From Ruegeria sp. Alg231-54 (GTDB lineage Bacteria; Pseudomonadota; Alphaproteobacteria; Rhodobacterales; Rhodobacteraceae): DNA of 64,000 bases. The DNA is taken from positions 1 through 64,000 of the forward strand of contig NZ_FREZ01000007.1 in NCBI RefSeq assembly GCF_900143525.1. Direction: 5' to 3'. Position 1 is the stretch's first letter. Each line of letters starts with the position of its first letter. Below the pieces are notes generated by a model that saw only the letters and a program-made list of their open reading frames with translations, did no database searches and was not told the DNA's origin. Of the stretch, positions 17,620 through 26,900 are shown piece after piece. Both the position numbers and the translations under genes were made by a program.

Positions 17620-18579
17620 TTATTTCTTCCAATCAAAAAAGCCTGGGCCTGACTGTTTCAGCAATGATTCTGCCATGGCGCGACCTATTTCCGGGCCATC
17701 TGCGATCGACCCTGAGGTGTCCTCGGATATGGATTCGGATCCATCGGGGCGCAAAACCTCACCGCGCAGGCGTAGTTGATCACCTTTTATTTCTGCCAAA
17801 CCCGCGATCGGCGTTTCGCAAGAGCCGTCCAAAGCGGCCAGTAATGCGCGTTCTGCTGCCAATCGCTGCGCGGTCTCAGCATGGTGGATGGCCTCGAGCA
17901 TTTCGGCCGCACGGGAATCATCGCCACGGCGTTCGATGCCGATCGTGCCTTGGGCGATGGCGGGCAGCATATCTTCGACGGCGATGGCGGTTGCGGGAAC
18001 CTCCTCCATATTCAGACGCCGGATGCCGGCCATGGCCAGAAACGTGCAATCGGCCACACCATCTGCCAGCTTCTTGAGGCGCGTTTGAACATTGCCCCGA
18101 AACTCGACCACGTTCAGGTCCGGGCGACGGTTCAATAATTGTGCCCGCCGCCGCAGCGATGAGGTGCCCACAACTGCACCCTGCGCGAGGTCACGGATCG
18201 AGCTCAGGCTGGGTGAGATAAAGGCGTCGCGCACATCTTCGCGCGGTAGGAACGTGTCCAGGACCAGACCTTTTGGCTGTTCAACCGGCATGTCCTTGGT
18301 TGAATGCACCGCGATGTCGATATCTCCGCGCAGCATCGCCTCTTCGATTTCCTTGGTGAACAGGCCCTTGTTGCCAATCTCTTTCAGCGGGCGGTCCGCA
18401 TCAATCATGGCGCGGTTGTCACCGGTGGTCTTGATCACCACAATCTCAAACGCGTCTTCGGGCAGACCAAAGGCTTTGCCCAGTCGCTCACGGGTTTCAT
18501 AAGCTTGCGCCAGCGCCAGCGGTGAGCCACGAGTGCCGATTTTGAGCGGTGATGCGGGGGTTGGCAGGGTCAGTGTCAT
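17620..18579 (-). CDS. hemC: Hydroxymethylbilane synthase (porphobilinogen deaminase)
   Basis: Polymerises four porphobilinogens into hydroxymethylbilane in the heme/chlorophyll/B12 pathway. The 319-residue protein begins MTLTLPTPASPLKIGTRGSP. It carries the family block LAQGAVVGTSSLRRRAQL and the cysteine that anchors the dipyrromethane cofactor in LDGSCETPIAG. I chose ATG at 18579; the longer ORF adds 29 residues that do not look like the family and extend toward hemE. It diverges from hemE across 108 bp, so the two heme genes probably share a control region. High confidence. Confidence 0.96.
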   Translation of the reverse strand: MTLTLPTPASPLKIGTRGSPLALAQAYETRERLGKAFGLPEDAFEIVVIKTTGDNRAMIDADRPLKEIGNKGLFTKEIEEAMLRGDIDIAVHSTKDMPVEQPKGLVLDTFLPREDVRDAFISPSLSSIRDLAQGAVVGTSSLRRRAQLLNRRPDLNVVEFRGNVQTRLKKLADGVADCTFLAMAGIRRLNMEEVPATAIAVEDMLPAIAQGTIGIERRGDDSRAAEMLEAIHHAETAQRLAAERALLAALDGSCETPIAGLAEIKGDQLRLRGEVLRPDGSESISEDTSGSIADGPEIGRAMAESLLKQSGPGFFDWKK

Positions 18580-18687
18580 ATGCACAGCTTTAGTCGCGTC
18601 ACATTGCCCTGACAATGGGGGCAGACCTTGACAAATTGACGCCGAAGGCAGACCCGTTTGCCGCAAACCAGACGAGTGGGGACAAAG

Positions 18688-19731
18688 ATGGCCGAGACAA
18701 AGAAACTGCTGCGGGCGCTGGCTGGCGAAGTACAGGACGTGCCACCGATCTGGATGATGCGGCAGGCGGGGCGTTATTTGCCGGAGTACCGCGCAACCCG
18801 GGCGCAGGCCGGGGACTTTTTGTCTTTGTGTTATAACCCCGAGTTGGCGGCCGAGGTGACGTTACAGCCGATCCGCCGCTATGGCTTTGACGCGGCTATT
18901 CTGTTTGCTGACATTCTGTTGGTGCCGCAAGCTCTGGGTGCGGATCTGTGGTTTGTCACAGGTGAGGGGCCGCGGTTGTCGACGATCACTCAGCAATCCG
19001 ATTTCGATGCGCTGAAACCGGTATCGGATATCCATGAAACCCTGTCGCCGGTGTACGAAACTGTCCGAATCCTTTCGCGAGAATTGCCATCCGAGACCAC
19101 CCTTATCGGGTTCGCAGGCGCGCCATGGACGGTTGCGACCTACATGATCGCCGGTCGCGGCACGCCGGATCAGGGACCGGCTCATGCGCTGCGCGAGGAA
19201 AACACCGCCCTGTTCGAAGCGCTACTGGAGCGGATCACGCTGGCCACCATCGAATATCTCTCGGCCCAAATCGAGGCCGGGGCTGAGGTGGTGAAGATTT
19301 TCGACAGCTGGGCCGGGTCGCTGAAGGGCGATGCCTTTCAGAAATATGCGATCGAGCCTTGCCGTGTGATCACGCAGGCCATCAAGCAGCGCCATCCGGG
19401 CATCCCGGTGATCGGCTTCCCGCGCGAGGCAGGTGATGGTTACATAGGTTTTGCCAAGACCACCGGCGTGGATTGCGTTGCGCTGGACAATTCTGTGTCG
19501 CCGGATTGGGCGGTCGAGCATGTGCAGGTGGATGGCTGCGTTCAGGGCAATCTGGCCTCGTCACACATGGTGACAGGTGGACAGGCGCTGGTGGATGAGA
19601 CGCGTCAGATTGTCGAGGCGTTCTCGAAAGGACCGCATATCTTTAATCTGGGCCACGGGATCACGCCAGATGCCGATCCTGAAAACGTTCAACTGATGAT
19701 CGACACGGTGCGGTCGTGGCGGGACGCGTAG
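18688..19731 (+). CDS. hemE: Uroporphyrinogen decarboxylase
   Basis: Decarboxylates the four acetate side chains of uroporphyrinogen III to give coproporphyrinogen III. The 347-residue protein contains the signature [17 protein letters not shown] near residue 25 and the conserved [13 protein letters not shown] block. I chose ATG at 18688, with GTGGGG upstream, over an ORF ten codons longer. It diverges from hemC and is closed by a short hairpin overlapping its stop codon. In Caulobacter hemE borders oriC, but no DnaA-box cluster is seen immediately beside this copy. Confidence 0.96.
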   Translation: MAETKKLLRALAGEVQDVPPIWMMRQAGRYLPEYRATRAQAGDFLSLCYNPELAAEVTLQPIRRYGFDAAILFADILLVPQALGADLWFVTGEGPRLSTITQQSDFDALKPVSDIHETLSPVYETVRILSRELPSETTLIGFAGAPWTVATYMIAGRGTPDQGPAHALREENTALFEALLERITLATIEYLSAQIEAGAEVVKIFDSWAGSLKGDAFQKYAIEPCRVITQAIKQRHPGIPVIGFPREAGDGYIGFAKTTGVDCVALDNSVSPDWAVEHVQVDGCVQGNLASSHMVTGGQALVDETRQIVEAFSKGPHIFNLGHGITPDADPENVQLMIDTVRSWRDA

Positions 19732-19747
19732 AGGGGCCAGCCCCTCT
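19730..19747 (+). terminator. Hairpin at the end of hemE
   Basis: Seven-bp perfect stem (AGAGGGG, CCAG loop, CCCCTCT) overlapping the hemE stop codon and followed by TTGGATTT. It is a plausible terminator between hemE and the convergent CoA-transferase gene. Confidence 0.55.
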
Positions 19748-19778
19748 TGGATTTAGGCCAACTCACCCAGGGAGATTT

Positions 19779-20888
19779 TTAGCGAGGTGAAGGGTCAGGA
19801 GGCGTGTTGGCGGACAGCTGATCCAGAATATCCTGCCTGTGTTCGCCTCGGCGAGGGCTGGTTTTGGGCTGCCATGTCTCGGTCGAAAAGCGGGGTGCAG
19901 CCGCAGCCTGCAATGCGCCGTCATGGTCGATCCAGGTATGCCGCGCGGCGTTCATGGGGTGGGCTTGCGCCTCGACCGGGTCGAGTACGGGCGCGACGCA
20001 GGCGTCGGAACCTTGGAATATATCGGCCCATTGGGCGCGGGGTTTGCTGGCGAATAAGTCGGTGAGCCGTTGCGTGAGTTTGGGCCAAAGTGCAGGAACA
20101 TATTGGTTTTTGAATTCGGGATCGTCGGTGAGTCCCAGTTTTTGCAGGAATTCGGCGTAGAATTTGGGTTCAAGACACTGGACGGTCATGAACCCTCCGT
20201 CCAGACACGCGTACGTGCGGCTCCAATGAGGGCCGTCCAGCAGGCTGTGACCACGCGTCTCAGACAGATTTCCGGATTGGCGCATGCTCATCAACAGGTT
20301 CATCATGTGGGCTGAGCCGTCATAGATGGCGGCATCAACCACGGTGCCCTGTCCGGTCCGCTGCGCGTTGAGAAGCCCGGCTAGAATTCCAGCAACTAGA
20401 TACATAGCACCGCCGCCAATATCCCCGACCAGGGTCGCAGGGGTCTGCGGGGGCTGGCCCGCTGCTGATGCGTACCACAATGCCCCGGACAGAGAGATGT
20501 AGTTCAGATCATGCCCGGCAGTCGCAGAGAGCGGGCTGTCCTGACCCCATCCGGTCATGCGGCCATAGACCAACTTTGGGTTTGACGCGTTGAACGTGTC
20601 GGGACCCAGCCCCAATTTTTCCATCACGCCGGGGCGAAACCCTTCGATCAGCGCGTCGGCCGAGGCGATCAGGCGTCTTGCGATGTCCAGATCGGCGGCA
20701 TCCTTCAGATTCAAGTCAATCGAGCGTTTGCCGCGATCCAGGACGGATTGCTCGGGCATGCCCGGTACGGCAGGCTGGCCTTTGCGGTGGATCGTGATGA
20801 CGTCCGCCCCCAGATCGGCCAGCAGCATGGCGGCGAATGGACCTGGCCCCAAACCTTCAATTTCAATGATCCGTATTCCGCTGAGCAT
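19779..20888 (-). CDS. CaiB/BaiF (family III) CoA-transferase or alpha-methylacyl-CoA racemase
   Basis: A 369-residue family III acyl-CoA enzyme. The N-terminus LSGIRIIEIEGLGPGPFAAM and the block LGADVITIHR form the Rossmann-like CoA-binding start. An aspartate-containing segment follows (SVLDRGKRSIDLNLK). ATG at 20888 has AGGAGAGGG upstream and matches the family start; the longer ORF adds 98 unlike residues. The combination KLVYGRMTGWGQDSPL and GHDLNYISLSG is typical of alpha-methylacyl-CoA racemases (Amacr/Mcr), so racemisation of branched-chain acyl-CoA is the favoured reading. It is a stand-alone gene divergent from a TAXI-type protein gene. Confidence 0.88.
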   Translation of the reverse strand: MLSGIRIIEIEGLGPGPFAAMLLADLGADVITIHRKGQPAVPGMPEQSVLDRGKRSIDLNLKDAADLDIARRLIASADALIEGFRPGVMEKLGLGPDTFNASNPKLVYGRMTGWGQDSPLSATAGHDLNYISLSGALWYASAAGQPPQTPATLVGDIGGGAMYLVAGILAGLLNAQRTGQGTVVDAAIYDGSAHMMNLLMSMRQSGNLSETRGHSLLDGPHWSRTYACLDGGFMTVQCLEPKFYAEFLQKLGLTDDPEFKNQYVPALWPKLTQRLTDLFASKPRAQWADIFQGSDACVAPVLDPVEAQAHPMNAARHTWIDHDGALQAAAAPRFSTETWQPKTSPRRGEHRQDILDQLSANTPPDPSPR

Positions 20889-21011
20889 GAGCCCTCTCCT
20901 TTCTGCGCAGGTTTTCGGGGATACCCGGGGATTGCAAGCCCGGATTCTGCTGACTTGCCAGATGGTCACGCGATCCTTAGCGTTCCAAACGGGATGGAGA
21001 GCGAGGCTCGG

Positions 21012-22277
21012 ATGCGGTTGTGGTTCCTTTTTGGTAGCGCCGTTGCGCTGGCGGTGTTGGTAGGCGTGTTTTCGCGCCTGCATCCCCCTGGCAGTATGAT
21101 GTTGGCGGCGGGTCCAGAAGGCGGTGCGTATGAAACGGTTGCGCGGGACTATGCCGAAATTCTGGCGCGCGATGATATTCAACTGGAAATACTGGATACC
21201 GCTGGTTCGGTCGAAAATGCTGAACTGCTTAGTGCGGGCGATGTCGACGCTGCGTTTCTACAAGGCGGTATCCGGGTTGATCCAAAAAATGCTGAGGCCG
21301 TCGGGGCAGCGTTTTTTGAACCCATCATCTTTTTGGTCAACGAAGGCGCAACAATCCCCAAAAACCCCGCCTTGTGGACCGGTTTGAGGATCAACAGCGG
21401 CGCACCAGGCTCAGGTACGGCTGCGGCGTTTCGGGATTTCGAAAAGGCGGTCGGCTTGAATGAGGGGGATAATATACATTTCTCAATCCCCTATGCAAAA
21501 GCCGCGGCCGCTTTGTTGGACGGGGATTTGGATATCGCCGTCTATGTTGCGCCCATCGAAGCTCCCTATCTGAAGGCCGCATATGCAGAGCCGGGGCTTC
21601 GCGTGCTGGCGCTGGATCATGTTCAGGCGATCTCGCGGCGGTTGGAATACGCGACGGTGGTGACAGTTCCGGCGGGAGGAATGTCGTTGGACCCAGTTCT
21701 TCCGCCGCAACCGGTAGAGTTGATAGCGATCGAAGCCCGTCTGGTCGTGCGACCGGATTTGCACCCTGCGCTGATCAACCGTCTGACGATGGCGGCGATT
21801 GAATTGCACAGTGCCCGCGGAATTATCGCCGATCCGGGGGCATTCCCCAACCTCGAAGGTGCAGGGATGACGATCAACAATACGGCCCGGCAGCTAATTG
21901 TTGATGGTCCTTCGACATGGCATAATTGGCTGCCCTATTGGATCGCAGCACAGATTAACCGGGTTCTTTTGCTGTTGTTGCCGTTCTTTTTCATCGTCGT
22001 GCCTCTGATCCGGCTTGTGCCTATGGCCTATGCCTACGCGATGCGGTGGCGGGTTTGGCAGCACTACCCCGAAATCCGGGAGATTGAGGAGGAACTGGCC
22101 AACAATCCCGGTGTCAACGAGCTGCGCGAGATGCAGGCGCATCTGAACGCCCTAGATGAACGCCTCGCAACGTTGCGGCTGCCCGCGGCCTATCGGCAAG
22201 GACTGTACGATGCGCGGTTGCATGTCGAACTTGTACAAAAACGGGTGGCCGAATTGCAGCAGCATAGTCGGACCTGA
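21012..22277 (+). CDS. TAXI-type (NMT1-like) solute-binding protein with C-terminal membrane segment
   Basis: A 421-residue protein with an N-terminal hydrophobic anchor (LWFLFGSAVALAVLVGVF) and a periplasmic TAXI/NMT1-like domain (about residues 30-310, with MLAAGPEGGAYETVARDYA and AFLQGGI). A second membrane helix lies near residue 330 (VLLLLLPFFFIVVPLIRLV), followed by a cytoplasmic coiled-coil-like tail of about 85 residues. ATG at 21012 is preceded by GCGAGG; ATG at 20994 is an alternative. Unlike ordinary TRAP-TAXI receptors it is membrane-tethered at both ends, and no TRAP permease gene is adjacent. It may be a sensor or an orphan receptor; the ligand is unknown. Confidence 0.8.
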   Translation: MRLWFLFGSAVALAVLVGVFSRLHPPGSMMLAAGPEGGAYETVARDYAEILARDDIQLEILDTAGSVENAELLSAGDVDAAFLQGGIRVDPKNAEAVGAAFFEPIIFLVNEGATIPKNPALWTGLRINSGAPGSGTAAAFRDFEKAVGLNEGDNIHFSIPYAKAAAALLDGDLDIAVYVAPIEAPYLKAAYAEPGLRVLALDHVQAISRRLEYATVVTVPAGGMSLDPVLPPQPVELIAIEARLVVRPDLHPALINRLTMAAIELHSARGIIADPGAFPNLEGAGMTINNTARQLIVDGPSTWHNWLPYWIAAQINRVLLLLLPFFFIVVPLIRLVPMAYAYAMRWRVWQHYPEIREIEEELANNPGVNELREMQAHLNALDERLATLRLPAAYRQGLYDARLHVELVQKRVAELQQHSRT

Positions 22278-22324
22278 CCCAGCCGCGCGCCCACAAAAAA
22301 GCGCAGAACAATGTGCGGAATTGA

Positions 22325-22370
22325 CCTGTTCTGTGGCGGGCCATCGGGGTAGTGTCCCCGCCAGAACAGG
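22325..22370 (+). promoter_or_regulatory. Leader hairpin covering the ribosome-binding site of the ABC ATPase gene
   Basis: Long inverted repeat. CCTGTTCT pairs with AGAACAGG (8 bp) and GGCGGG pairs with CCCGCC (6 bp) around a 16-nt loop, with a small GT bulge. The 3' arm ends 8 bases before the ATG at 22379. It overlaps the AGGGAA that would serve as ribosome-binding site, so the fold could mask translation initiation. It could also be a terminator of the upstream gene, but no U-tract follows. Confidence 0.5.
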
Positions 22371-22378
22371 GAATGTGC

Positions 22379-23308
22379 ATGACAACTATTCTGTCCATTA
22401 GGGATTTGCGTAAGTCCTATGCCGACGGATTCGAGGCGCTCAAAGGGGTGTCCTTGGATATCGAGCAGGGCGAAATTCTGGCGTTGCTGGGCCCAAATGG
22501 GGCTGGCAAGACAACGCTGATTTCCACCGTGTGTGGCATAACCACTCCGACTTCGGGCACCGTTACCGTAGGTGGGCATGACATCCAGACCGAATTTCGT
22601 GCCGCGCGCCGGATGATCGGGCTGGTGCCGCAGGAAATCGCGCTTGAGCCGTTTGAGAAAGTTTGGAACACGGTCCGGTTTTCTCGCGGCCTGTTCGGAT
22701 ATGGCAGCGACAATGCTCGGATCGAAGAGATCCTGCGCAAGCTGTCTTTGTGGGACAAGCGTAAAAACGCGATCAAGGAACTGTCCGGTGGCATGAAGCG
22801 CCGCGTGCTGATTGCCAAGGCCCTGGCACATGAGCCGCGCGTGCTATTCCTGGATGAGCCGACCGCCGGCGTAGATGTCGAACTGCGCAAGGACATGTGG
22901 GAGATCGTGGCCGAGCTGAAAAAGGCCGGGGTCACCATCATCCTGACGACGCACTACATCGAAGAGGCCGAGGCCATTGCCGACAGGGTAGGTGTGATCG
23001 ACAAGGGTGAGCTGCGGCTGGTGCAGGACAAGAACACCCTGATGGCCCAGATGGGCAAGAAACAGATCGAGGTTATGCTGGCCGATCCTATCCAGGCCAT
23101 TCCCGACAGTCTGGCTGTGCATAACCTGACGTTGAACGGCAATGGCGATGCGCTGGTCTATACCTATGACACCCAAGCGGACCGCACTGGGATCACCACT
23201 TTGCTGAACGATGTGGCGCAGGCGGGGCTTGTTCTGCGCGACGTGCAGACCCGGCAGTCGAGCCTGGAAGAGATTTTCGTGAACCTGGTATCCGGAGAAC
23301 CCGCATGA
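22379..23308 (+). CDS. ABC transporter ATP-binding protein (ABC-2 exporter type)
   Basis: A 309-residue nucleotide-binding subunit. Walker A is [10 protein letters not shown] (about residue 40), the signature motif is [15 protein letters not shown], and Walker B is [12 protein letters not shown], followed by the H-loop [11 protein letters not shown]-terminal extension of about 80 residues is typical of DrrA/YadG-like exporters. The start is [14 protein letters not shown]. It overlaps the membrane subunit gene by ATGA, forming a two-gene half-transporter operon. Its substrate is unknown; the YadG/YadH pair is the closest architectural match. Translation may be gated by the leader hairpin. Confidence 0.93.
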   Translation: MTTILSIRDLRKSYADGFEALKGVSLDIEQGEILALLGPNGAGKTTLISTVCGITTPTSGTVTVGGHDIQTEFRAARRMIGLVPQEIALEPFEKVWNTVRFSRGLFGYGSDNARIEEILRKLSLWDKRKNAIKELSGGMKRRVLIAKALAHEPRVLFLDEPTAGVDVELRKDMWEIVAELKKAGVTIILTTHYIEEAEAIADRVGVIDKGELRLVQDKNTLMAQMGKKQIEVMLADPIQAIPDSLAVHNLTLNGNGDALVYTYDTQADRTGITTLLNDVAQAGLVLRDVQTRQSSLEEIFVNLVSGEPA

Positions 23309-24066
23309 ACTGGTCTGCCATCGCTGCAATCTACCGGTTCGAAATGGCCCGGTTCTTCCGCACTCTGGCGCAGAGCTTTCTGTCGCCGGTCCTGTCGACC
23401 TCGTTGTATTTTGTGGTCTTCGGTACTGCCATCGGCAGCCGTATCCAGGAAGTCGAAGGGGTTTCCTACGGCGCGTTTATCGTGCCGGGGCTTATCATGT
23501 TGTCCGTTGTGATGCTGGCAATCTCAAACGCGTCATTCGGGATCTACTTCCCTAAATTCCTTGGTACGATCTACGAACTGTTGTCGGCACCGGTGAATTT
23601 CATTGAAATCGTAATAGGTTACGTTGGGGCTGCTGCCACCAAGTCGTTGTTTGTCGGGCTGGTAATCCTGGTGACAGCCACATTCTTCGTGGACATACGC
23701 ATCGAACATCCCTTTGCGATGGCGGCCTTTCTGATCCTGTCCTGCCTCAGTTTTTCGCTGTTGGGCTTTATCGTCGGGATATGGGCCAGCAACTTTGAAC
23801 AGATATCTTTGGTGCCCCAACTGGTTGTCACGCCACTGATATTTCTGGGCGGCACGTTCTACTCGATCTCGATGCTGCCGCCGGTGTGGCAGACGATCAC
23901 CCTGTTCAACCCGGTTGTATATCTGATTTCCGGGTTCCGCTGGTCGTTTTACGGGTTGGCCGATGTCCCTATCGGATTCAGCCTGTTGGCGATTCTGGTC
24001 TTCACGGGGACTTGTCTGGCTGTGATCGGCTGGATCTTCAAAACCGGTTGGCGCATTCGCAGCTAG
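23305..24066 (+). CDS. ABC-2 type transporter permease
   Basis: A 253-residue inner-membrane subunit with about six hydrophobic helices. It has the ABC-2 layout: the N-terminal region ([13 protein letters not shown]) includes the conserved coupling segment, and the conserved block [20 protein letters not shown] lies near residue 185. It is translationally coupled to the ATPase by ATGA. It resembles YadH-like permeases, suggesting export of a lipid, polysaccharide or drug-like compound. The substrate cannot be told from sequence. There is no third subunit. Confidence 0.92.
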   Translation: MNWSAIAAIYRFEMARFFRTLAQSFLSPVLSTSLYFVVFGTAIGSRIQEVEGVSYGAFIVPGLIMLSVVMLAISNASFGIYFPKFLGTIYELLSAPVNFIEIVIGYVGAAATKSLFVGLVILVTATFFVDIRIEHPFAMAAFLILSCLSFSLLGFIVGIWASNFEQISLVPQLVVTPLIFLGGTFYSISMLPPVWQTITLFNPVVYLISGFRWSFYGLADVPIGFSLLAILVFTGTCLAVIGWIFKTGWRIRS

Positions 24067-24170
24067 GGCGTTGCATTTTTGCCCGCCATGTGTGTGAATT
24101 TGGTTCACGTCACGTCTAAGGCCCGAACGGTCCCTTGTTTAGGGCCCGGCTGCACTCTACATCGGCACCC

Positions 24171-24968
24171 ATGAAGCTCAGCCTGCCATTTGTCAAAAAG
24201 CAGCCCCTCGTGGCCGTGGTTCGCCTGTCCGGCGCCATCGGAATGGCGGGGCGCGGATCGTTGAACGACACCGCGCTGGCCCCCGTTCTGGAAAAGGCGT
24301 TTCGCAAAGGTAAACCTGCGGCCGTAGCGCTTGAGATCAATTCGCCCGGTGGATCGCCGGTGCAAAGCTCTCTGATCGGGTCGCGAATCCGGCGGCTGTC
24401 GGAAGAGCTTGAGATCCCCGTTATCGCCTTCGTAGAAGACGTTGCAGCGTCTGGCGGCTACTGGCTGGCCGCTGCCGCCGACGAAATCTGGGCGGATGAC
24501 AGCTCGGTCCTGGGGTCGATCGGCGTGATTTCAGCTGGATTTGGCGCGCATGTCCTTCTGGCACGGCAAGGCATCGAGCGGCGCGTACATACGGCGGGCA
24601 AATCAAAATCAATGCTCGACCCGTTTTCGCCGGAAAAAGAAGAAGATGTCGCGCGGCTGCAAGGCCTTTTGGGTGATATCCACGCGAACTTCATCGACCA
24701 TGTCAAAGCCCGCCGCGGTGACAAGCTGGATCAAAGTGCGGATCTGTTCACGGGCGAGGTCTGGCTTGCCAGACGCGCGCAGGAACTGGGCCTGATTGAC
24801 GGCGTCGCACACCTGAGGCCGAAAATGCAGGAGCGGTTCGGCGACAAGGTGAAGTTCCGCCGCTATGGCCTGCGCAAACCGTTCTGGTCGCGGTTCGGTG
24901 CCACACTTGCGCAAGACGCCATAGCCGGAATTGAGGAGCGGGCGGCTTACGCGCGCTTTGGTTTGTGA
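24171..24968 (+). CDS. S49-family serine peptidase (SppA/SohB-like)
   Basis: A 265-residue short SppA-type protease. The nucleophile serine lies in VAASGGYWLAAAADEIWAD and the general-base lysine in TAGKSKSMLDPFSPE. No strong N-terminal membrane anchor is seen, in contrast to long SppA, so it may be peripheral or cytoplasmic. ATG at 24171 gives MKLSLPFVKKQPLVAVVRLSG; a 12-codon-longer ORF exists. The gene ends two bases before a small membrane zinc-ribbon ORF. Family members degrade signal peptides or membrane protein fragments. Confidence 0.9.
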   Translation: MKLSLPFVKKQPLVAVVRLSGAIGMAGRGSLNDTALAPVLEKAFRKGKPAAVALEINSPGGSPVQSSLIGSRIRRLSEELEIPVIAFVEDVAASGGYWLAAAADEIWADDSSVLGSIGVISAGFGAHVLLARQGIERRVHTAGKSKSMLDPFSPEKEEDVARLQGLLGDIHANFIDHVKARRGDKLDQSADLFTGEVWLARRAQELGLIDGVAHLRPKMQERFGDKVKFRRYGLRKPFWSRFGATLAQDAIAGIEERAAYARFGL

Positions 24969-24969
24969 C

Positions 24970-25140
24970 GTGATTGTCAAGATTGTCACCCTTTTCCTGA
25001 TTGCCATGGGTGTCTTGGCGATGTTCGGCAAACTGCGCTTTCCGGGGCAGAAGAAGTTGCAATCTGCAAGATGCCCGCGCTGTGGACGGTTCAGTATAGG
25101 TAAGGGGCCTTGCTCCTGCGAAAAAGGAGGCCGTACATGA
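24970..25140 (+). CDS. Small membrane protein with C-terminal zinc ribbon (56 residues)
   Basis: GTG-initiated ORF starting one base after the S49 peptidase stop and ending in an ATGA overlap with the Na+/Ca2+ exchanger gene. One N-terminal helix is visible (VTLFLIAMGVLAMFG). It is followed by a CPRCGRF...GPCSC double-cysteine pair characteristic of a zinc ribbon. The tight spacing on both sides and the patterned cysteines argue that it is translated. I recall similar short proteins beside SppA-like genes in roseobacters but cannot name a family. A role as a small regulator or scaffold of the peptidase or exchanger is speculative. Confidence 0.75.
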   Translation: MIVKIVTLFLIAMGVLAMFGKLRFPGQKKLQSARCPRCGRFSIGKGPCSCEKGGRT

Positions 25141-26099
25141 CGGCGTGGCTGTTATCCGGCCTCGGCTTGCTTATCTTGCTGCTGGCAGGTGATGCTTTGG
25201 TCCGCGGTGCAGTGAACCTGAGCCTGCGCCTGGGTGTTCCGGCCCTGATCGTCAGCCTGACCATTGTGGCCTTTGGCACCTCGGCCCCTGAGCTGTTGAT
25301 CGCGATCAGCGCGATCAAGGAAAACGCGCCGGGGATTGCGTTGGGTAACGTGGTCGGGTCGAATACAGCAAACATCTTGCTGGTTCTGGGTCTGCCAGCC
25401 TTGCTTGCCACGCTGCACACCAGCGAATGCAACACCAGAAGAAACTATGTTTTCATGCTGTTGGCCACGGTGCTGTTCATCGGCCTGGCATTTTGCGGCG
25501 TGTTCAACATGGCCAGTGGTGCGATCTTGCTGGCTGCTTTGGGATTGGTCCTGCTTAACGCGTTCCGCGATGCGCGCGCGCATCGCAAAGCCTGCGGCGA
25601 AGCCTGTGCGGAAGAGGATGAGTTGGAAGGTCTGGAAGAGGCCGATCCGGACATGCCCTATTGGAAACTATCGATCTATCTGGTCCTGGGCCTGATTGGC
25701 CTGCCGATGGGTGCGCATCTACTGGTCGACAACGCCACGATCATTGCCCGCACATATGGCGTCAGCGAAACGATTATTGGTCTGACTCTGATCGCGGTGG
25801 GGACATCCCTGCCGGAACTGGCCACGACCGTCATGGCGGCCTTGCGCAGACAGGCGGATGTCGCCTTGGGCAACGTGATCGGGTCGAACATGTTCAACCT
25901 TTTGGCCATCGTCGGTATCGCCACGTTGTTTGGACGTATCCCGGTGGACCCGGAATTCCTGCGTTTCGATCTGTGGGTCATGCTGGGCGCATCGCTTCTG
26001 TTGATCCCGTTCGTGTTCTTGAAGCAAGATATCACGCGCGGCTGGGGTCTGGTGTTGACGCTGCTGTATGCGGTCTACATCGTCTCCTTGCTGGCGTGA
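25137..26099 (+). CDS. Calcium/sodium antiporter, CaCA (YrbG) family
   Basis: A 320-residue inner-membrane exchanger of about ten helices. It contains the two inverted alpha-repeats that line the ion pathway: VAFGTSAPELLIAI with LGNVVGSNTANI near residues 40-80, and AVGTSLPELATTV with LGNVIGSNMFNLLAI near residues 220-260. A central acidic loop (EEDELEGLEEADPD) separates the halves. ATG at 25137 overlaps the small zinc-ribbon ORF. By family it exports Ca2+ in exchange for Na+ or H+. No regulator is evident. Confidence 0.94.
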   Translation: MTAWLLSGLGLLILLLAGDALVRGAVNLSLRLGVPALIVSLTIVAFGTSAPELLIAISAIKENAPGIALGNVVGSNTANILLVLGLPALLATLHTSECNTRRNYVFMLLATVLFIGLAFCGVFNMASGAILLAALGLVLLNAFRDARAHRKACGEACAEEDELEGLEEADPDMPYWKLSIYLVLGLIGLPMGAHLLVDNATIIARTYGVSETIIGLTLIAVGTSLPELATTVMAALRRQADVALGNVIGSNMFNLLAIVGIATLFGRIPVDPEFLRFDLWVMLGASLLLIPFVFLKQDITRGWGLVLTLLYAVYIVSLLA

Positions 26100-26120
26100 C
26101 CTGAAGATAGGGAGAAATCC

Positions 26121-26900
26121 ATGGCCCGAGCGTTGGTGACCGGTGCAGGTATTCGTCTTGGTCGGGCAATGGCCCTGTATTTGGCAAAGCGGGGATATGA
26201 CGTCGCCGTGCACTATGCGACATCTGAACAACCTGCTGCCGAGACCGTAGCCGAGGTGCAGGCGCATGGGCGTAAGGCGGTCGCCTTGCACACCGATCTG
26301 CTGGATGAGGCGCAGGTTCTTACCTTACTGCCCCGCGCGGCAGAGGCGTTAGGCGGACCGATCACCTGTCTGGTGAACAACGCGTCGATCTTTGAATACG
26401 ACAACCTTCAATCCGCCACGCGGCAAAGTTGGGGCCGGCACCTCGACAGCAACCTGCGCGCGCCTTTCGTACTGACGCAGGCCATGGCTGCGCAGGGGTT
26501 GCAGCCGGGCACGGACGAGGCGGGTGAGCCTGTTGCTACCGGTCTGATCGTCAACATGGTCGATATGCGGGTTCGCAAGCTCACGCCAGAGTTCATGACC
26601 TATACGATTGCCAAGATGGGTCTGTGGGCGTTGACGCGGACCTCGGCGCAGGCGCTCTCGCCAGCGATCCGAGTCAATGCGATCGGGCCTGGCCCAACGA
26701 TGCAAGGTCATCGGCAAAGCCAAGAACACTTCAATGCGCAGCGCGCGAACACGGTGCTGGAGCGCGGGTCAAACCCTTCCGATATCACCGCGGCTTTGGG
26801 CTATTTCCTGGATGCGCATGCGGTCACAGGCCAACTATTGTGCGTCGACGGGGGTCAGCATCTGGGGTGGAAAACACCGGATGTTCTGGGCCTTGAATAG
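26121..26900 (+). CDS. SDR-family oxidoreductase, pteridine reductase (FolM)-like
   Basis: A 259-residue short-chain reductase. The cofactor motif is VTGAGIRLG, the TGxxxRLG form characteristic of pteridine reductases rather than the usual TGxxxGxG. The active site has Asp in place of Ser (NMVDMRV), then YTIAK, which matches the D-Y-K triad of PTR1/FolM. These enzymes reduce dihydromonapterin, dihydrobiopterin or dihydrofolate with NADPH. A GGGAG site precedes the ATG. It is the last gene before the AT-rich uvrC leader. The specific substrate is inferred. Confidence 0.85.
   Translation: MARALVTGAGIRLGRAMALYLAKRGYDVAVHYATSEQPAAETVAEVQAHGRKAVALHTDLLDEAQVLTLLPRAAEALGGPITCLVNNASIFEYDNLQSATRQSWGRHLDSNLRAPFVLTQAMAAQGLQPGTDEAGEPVATGLIVNMVDMRVRKLTPEFMTYTIAKMGLWALTRTSAQALSPAIRVNAIGPGPTMQGHRQSQEHFNAQRANTVLERGSNPSDITAALGYFLDAHAVTGQLLCVDGGQHLGWKTPDVLGLE

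Noticed and set aside
18580-18687. Chromosomal origin next to hemE, by analogy with Caulobacter
   Set aside because: The hemC-hemE spacer is short and shows no AT-rich DnaA-box cluster.
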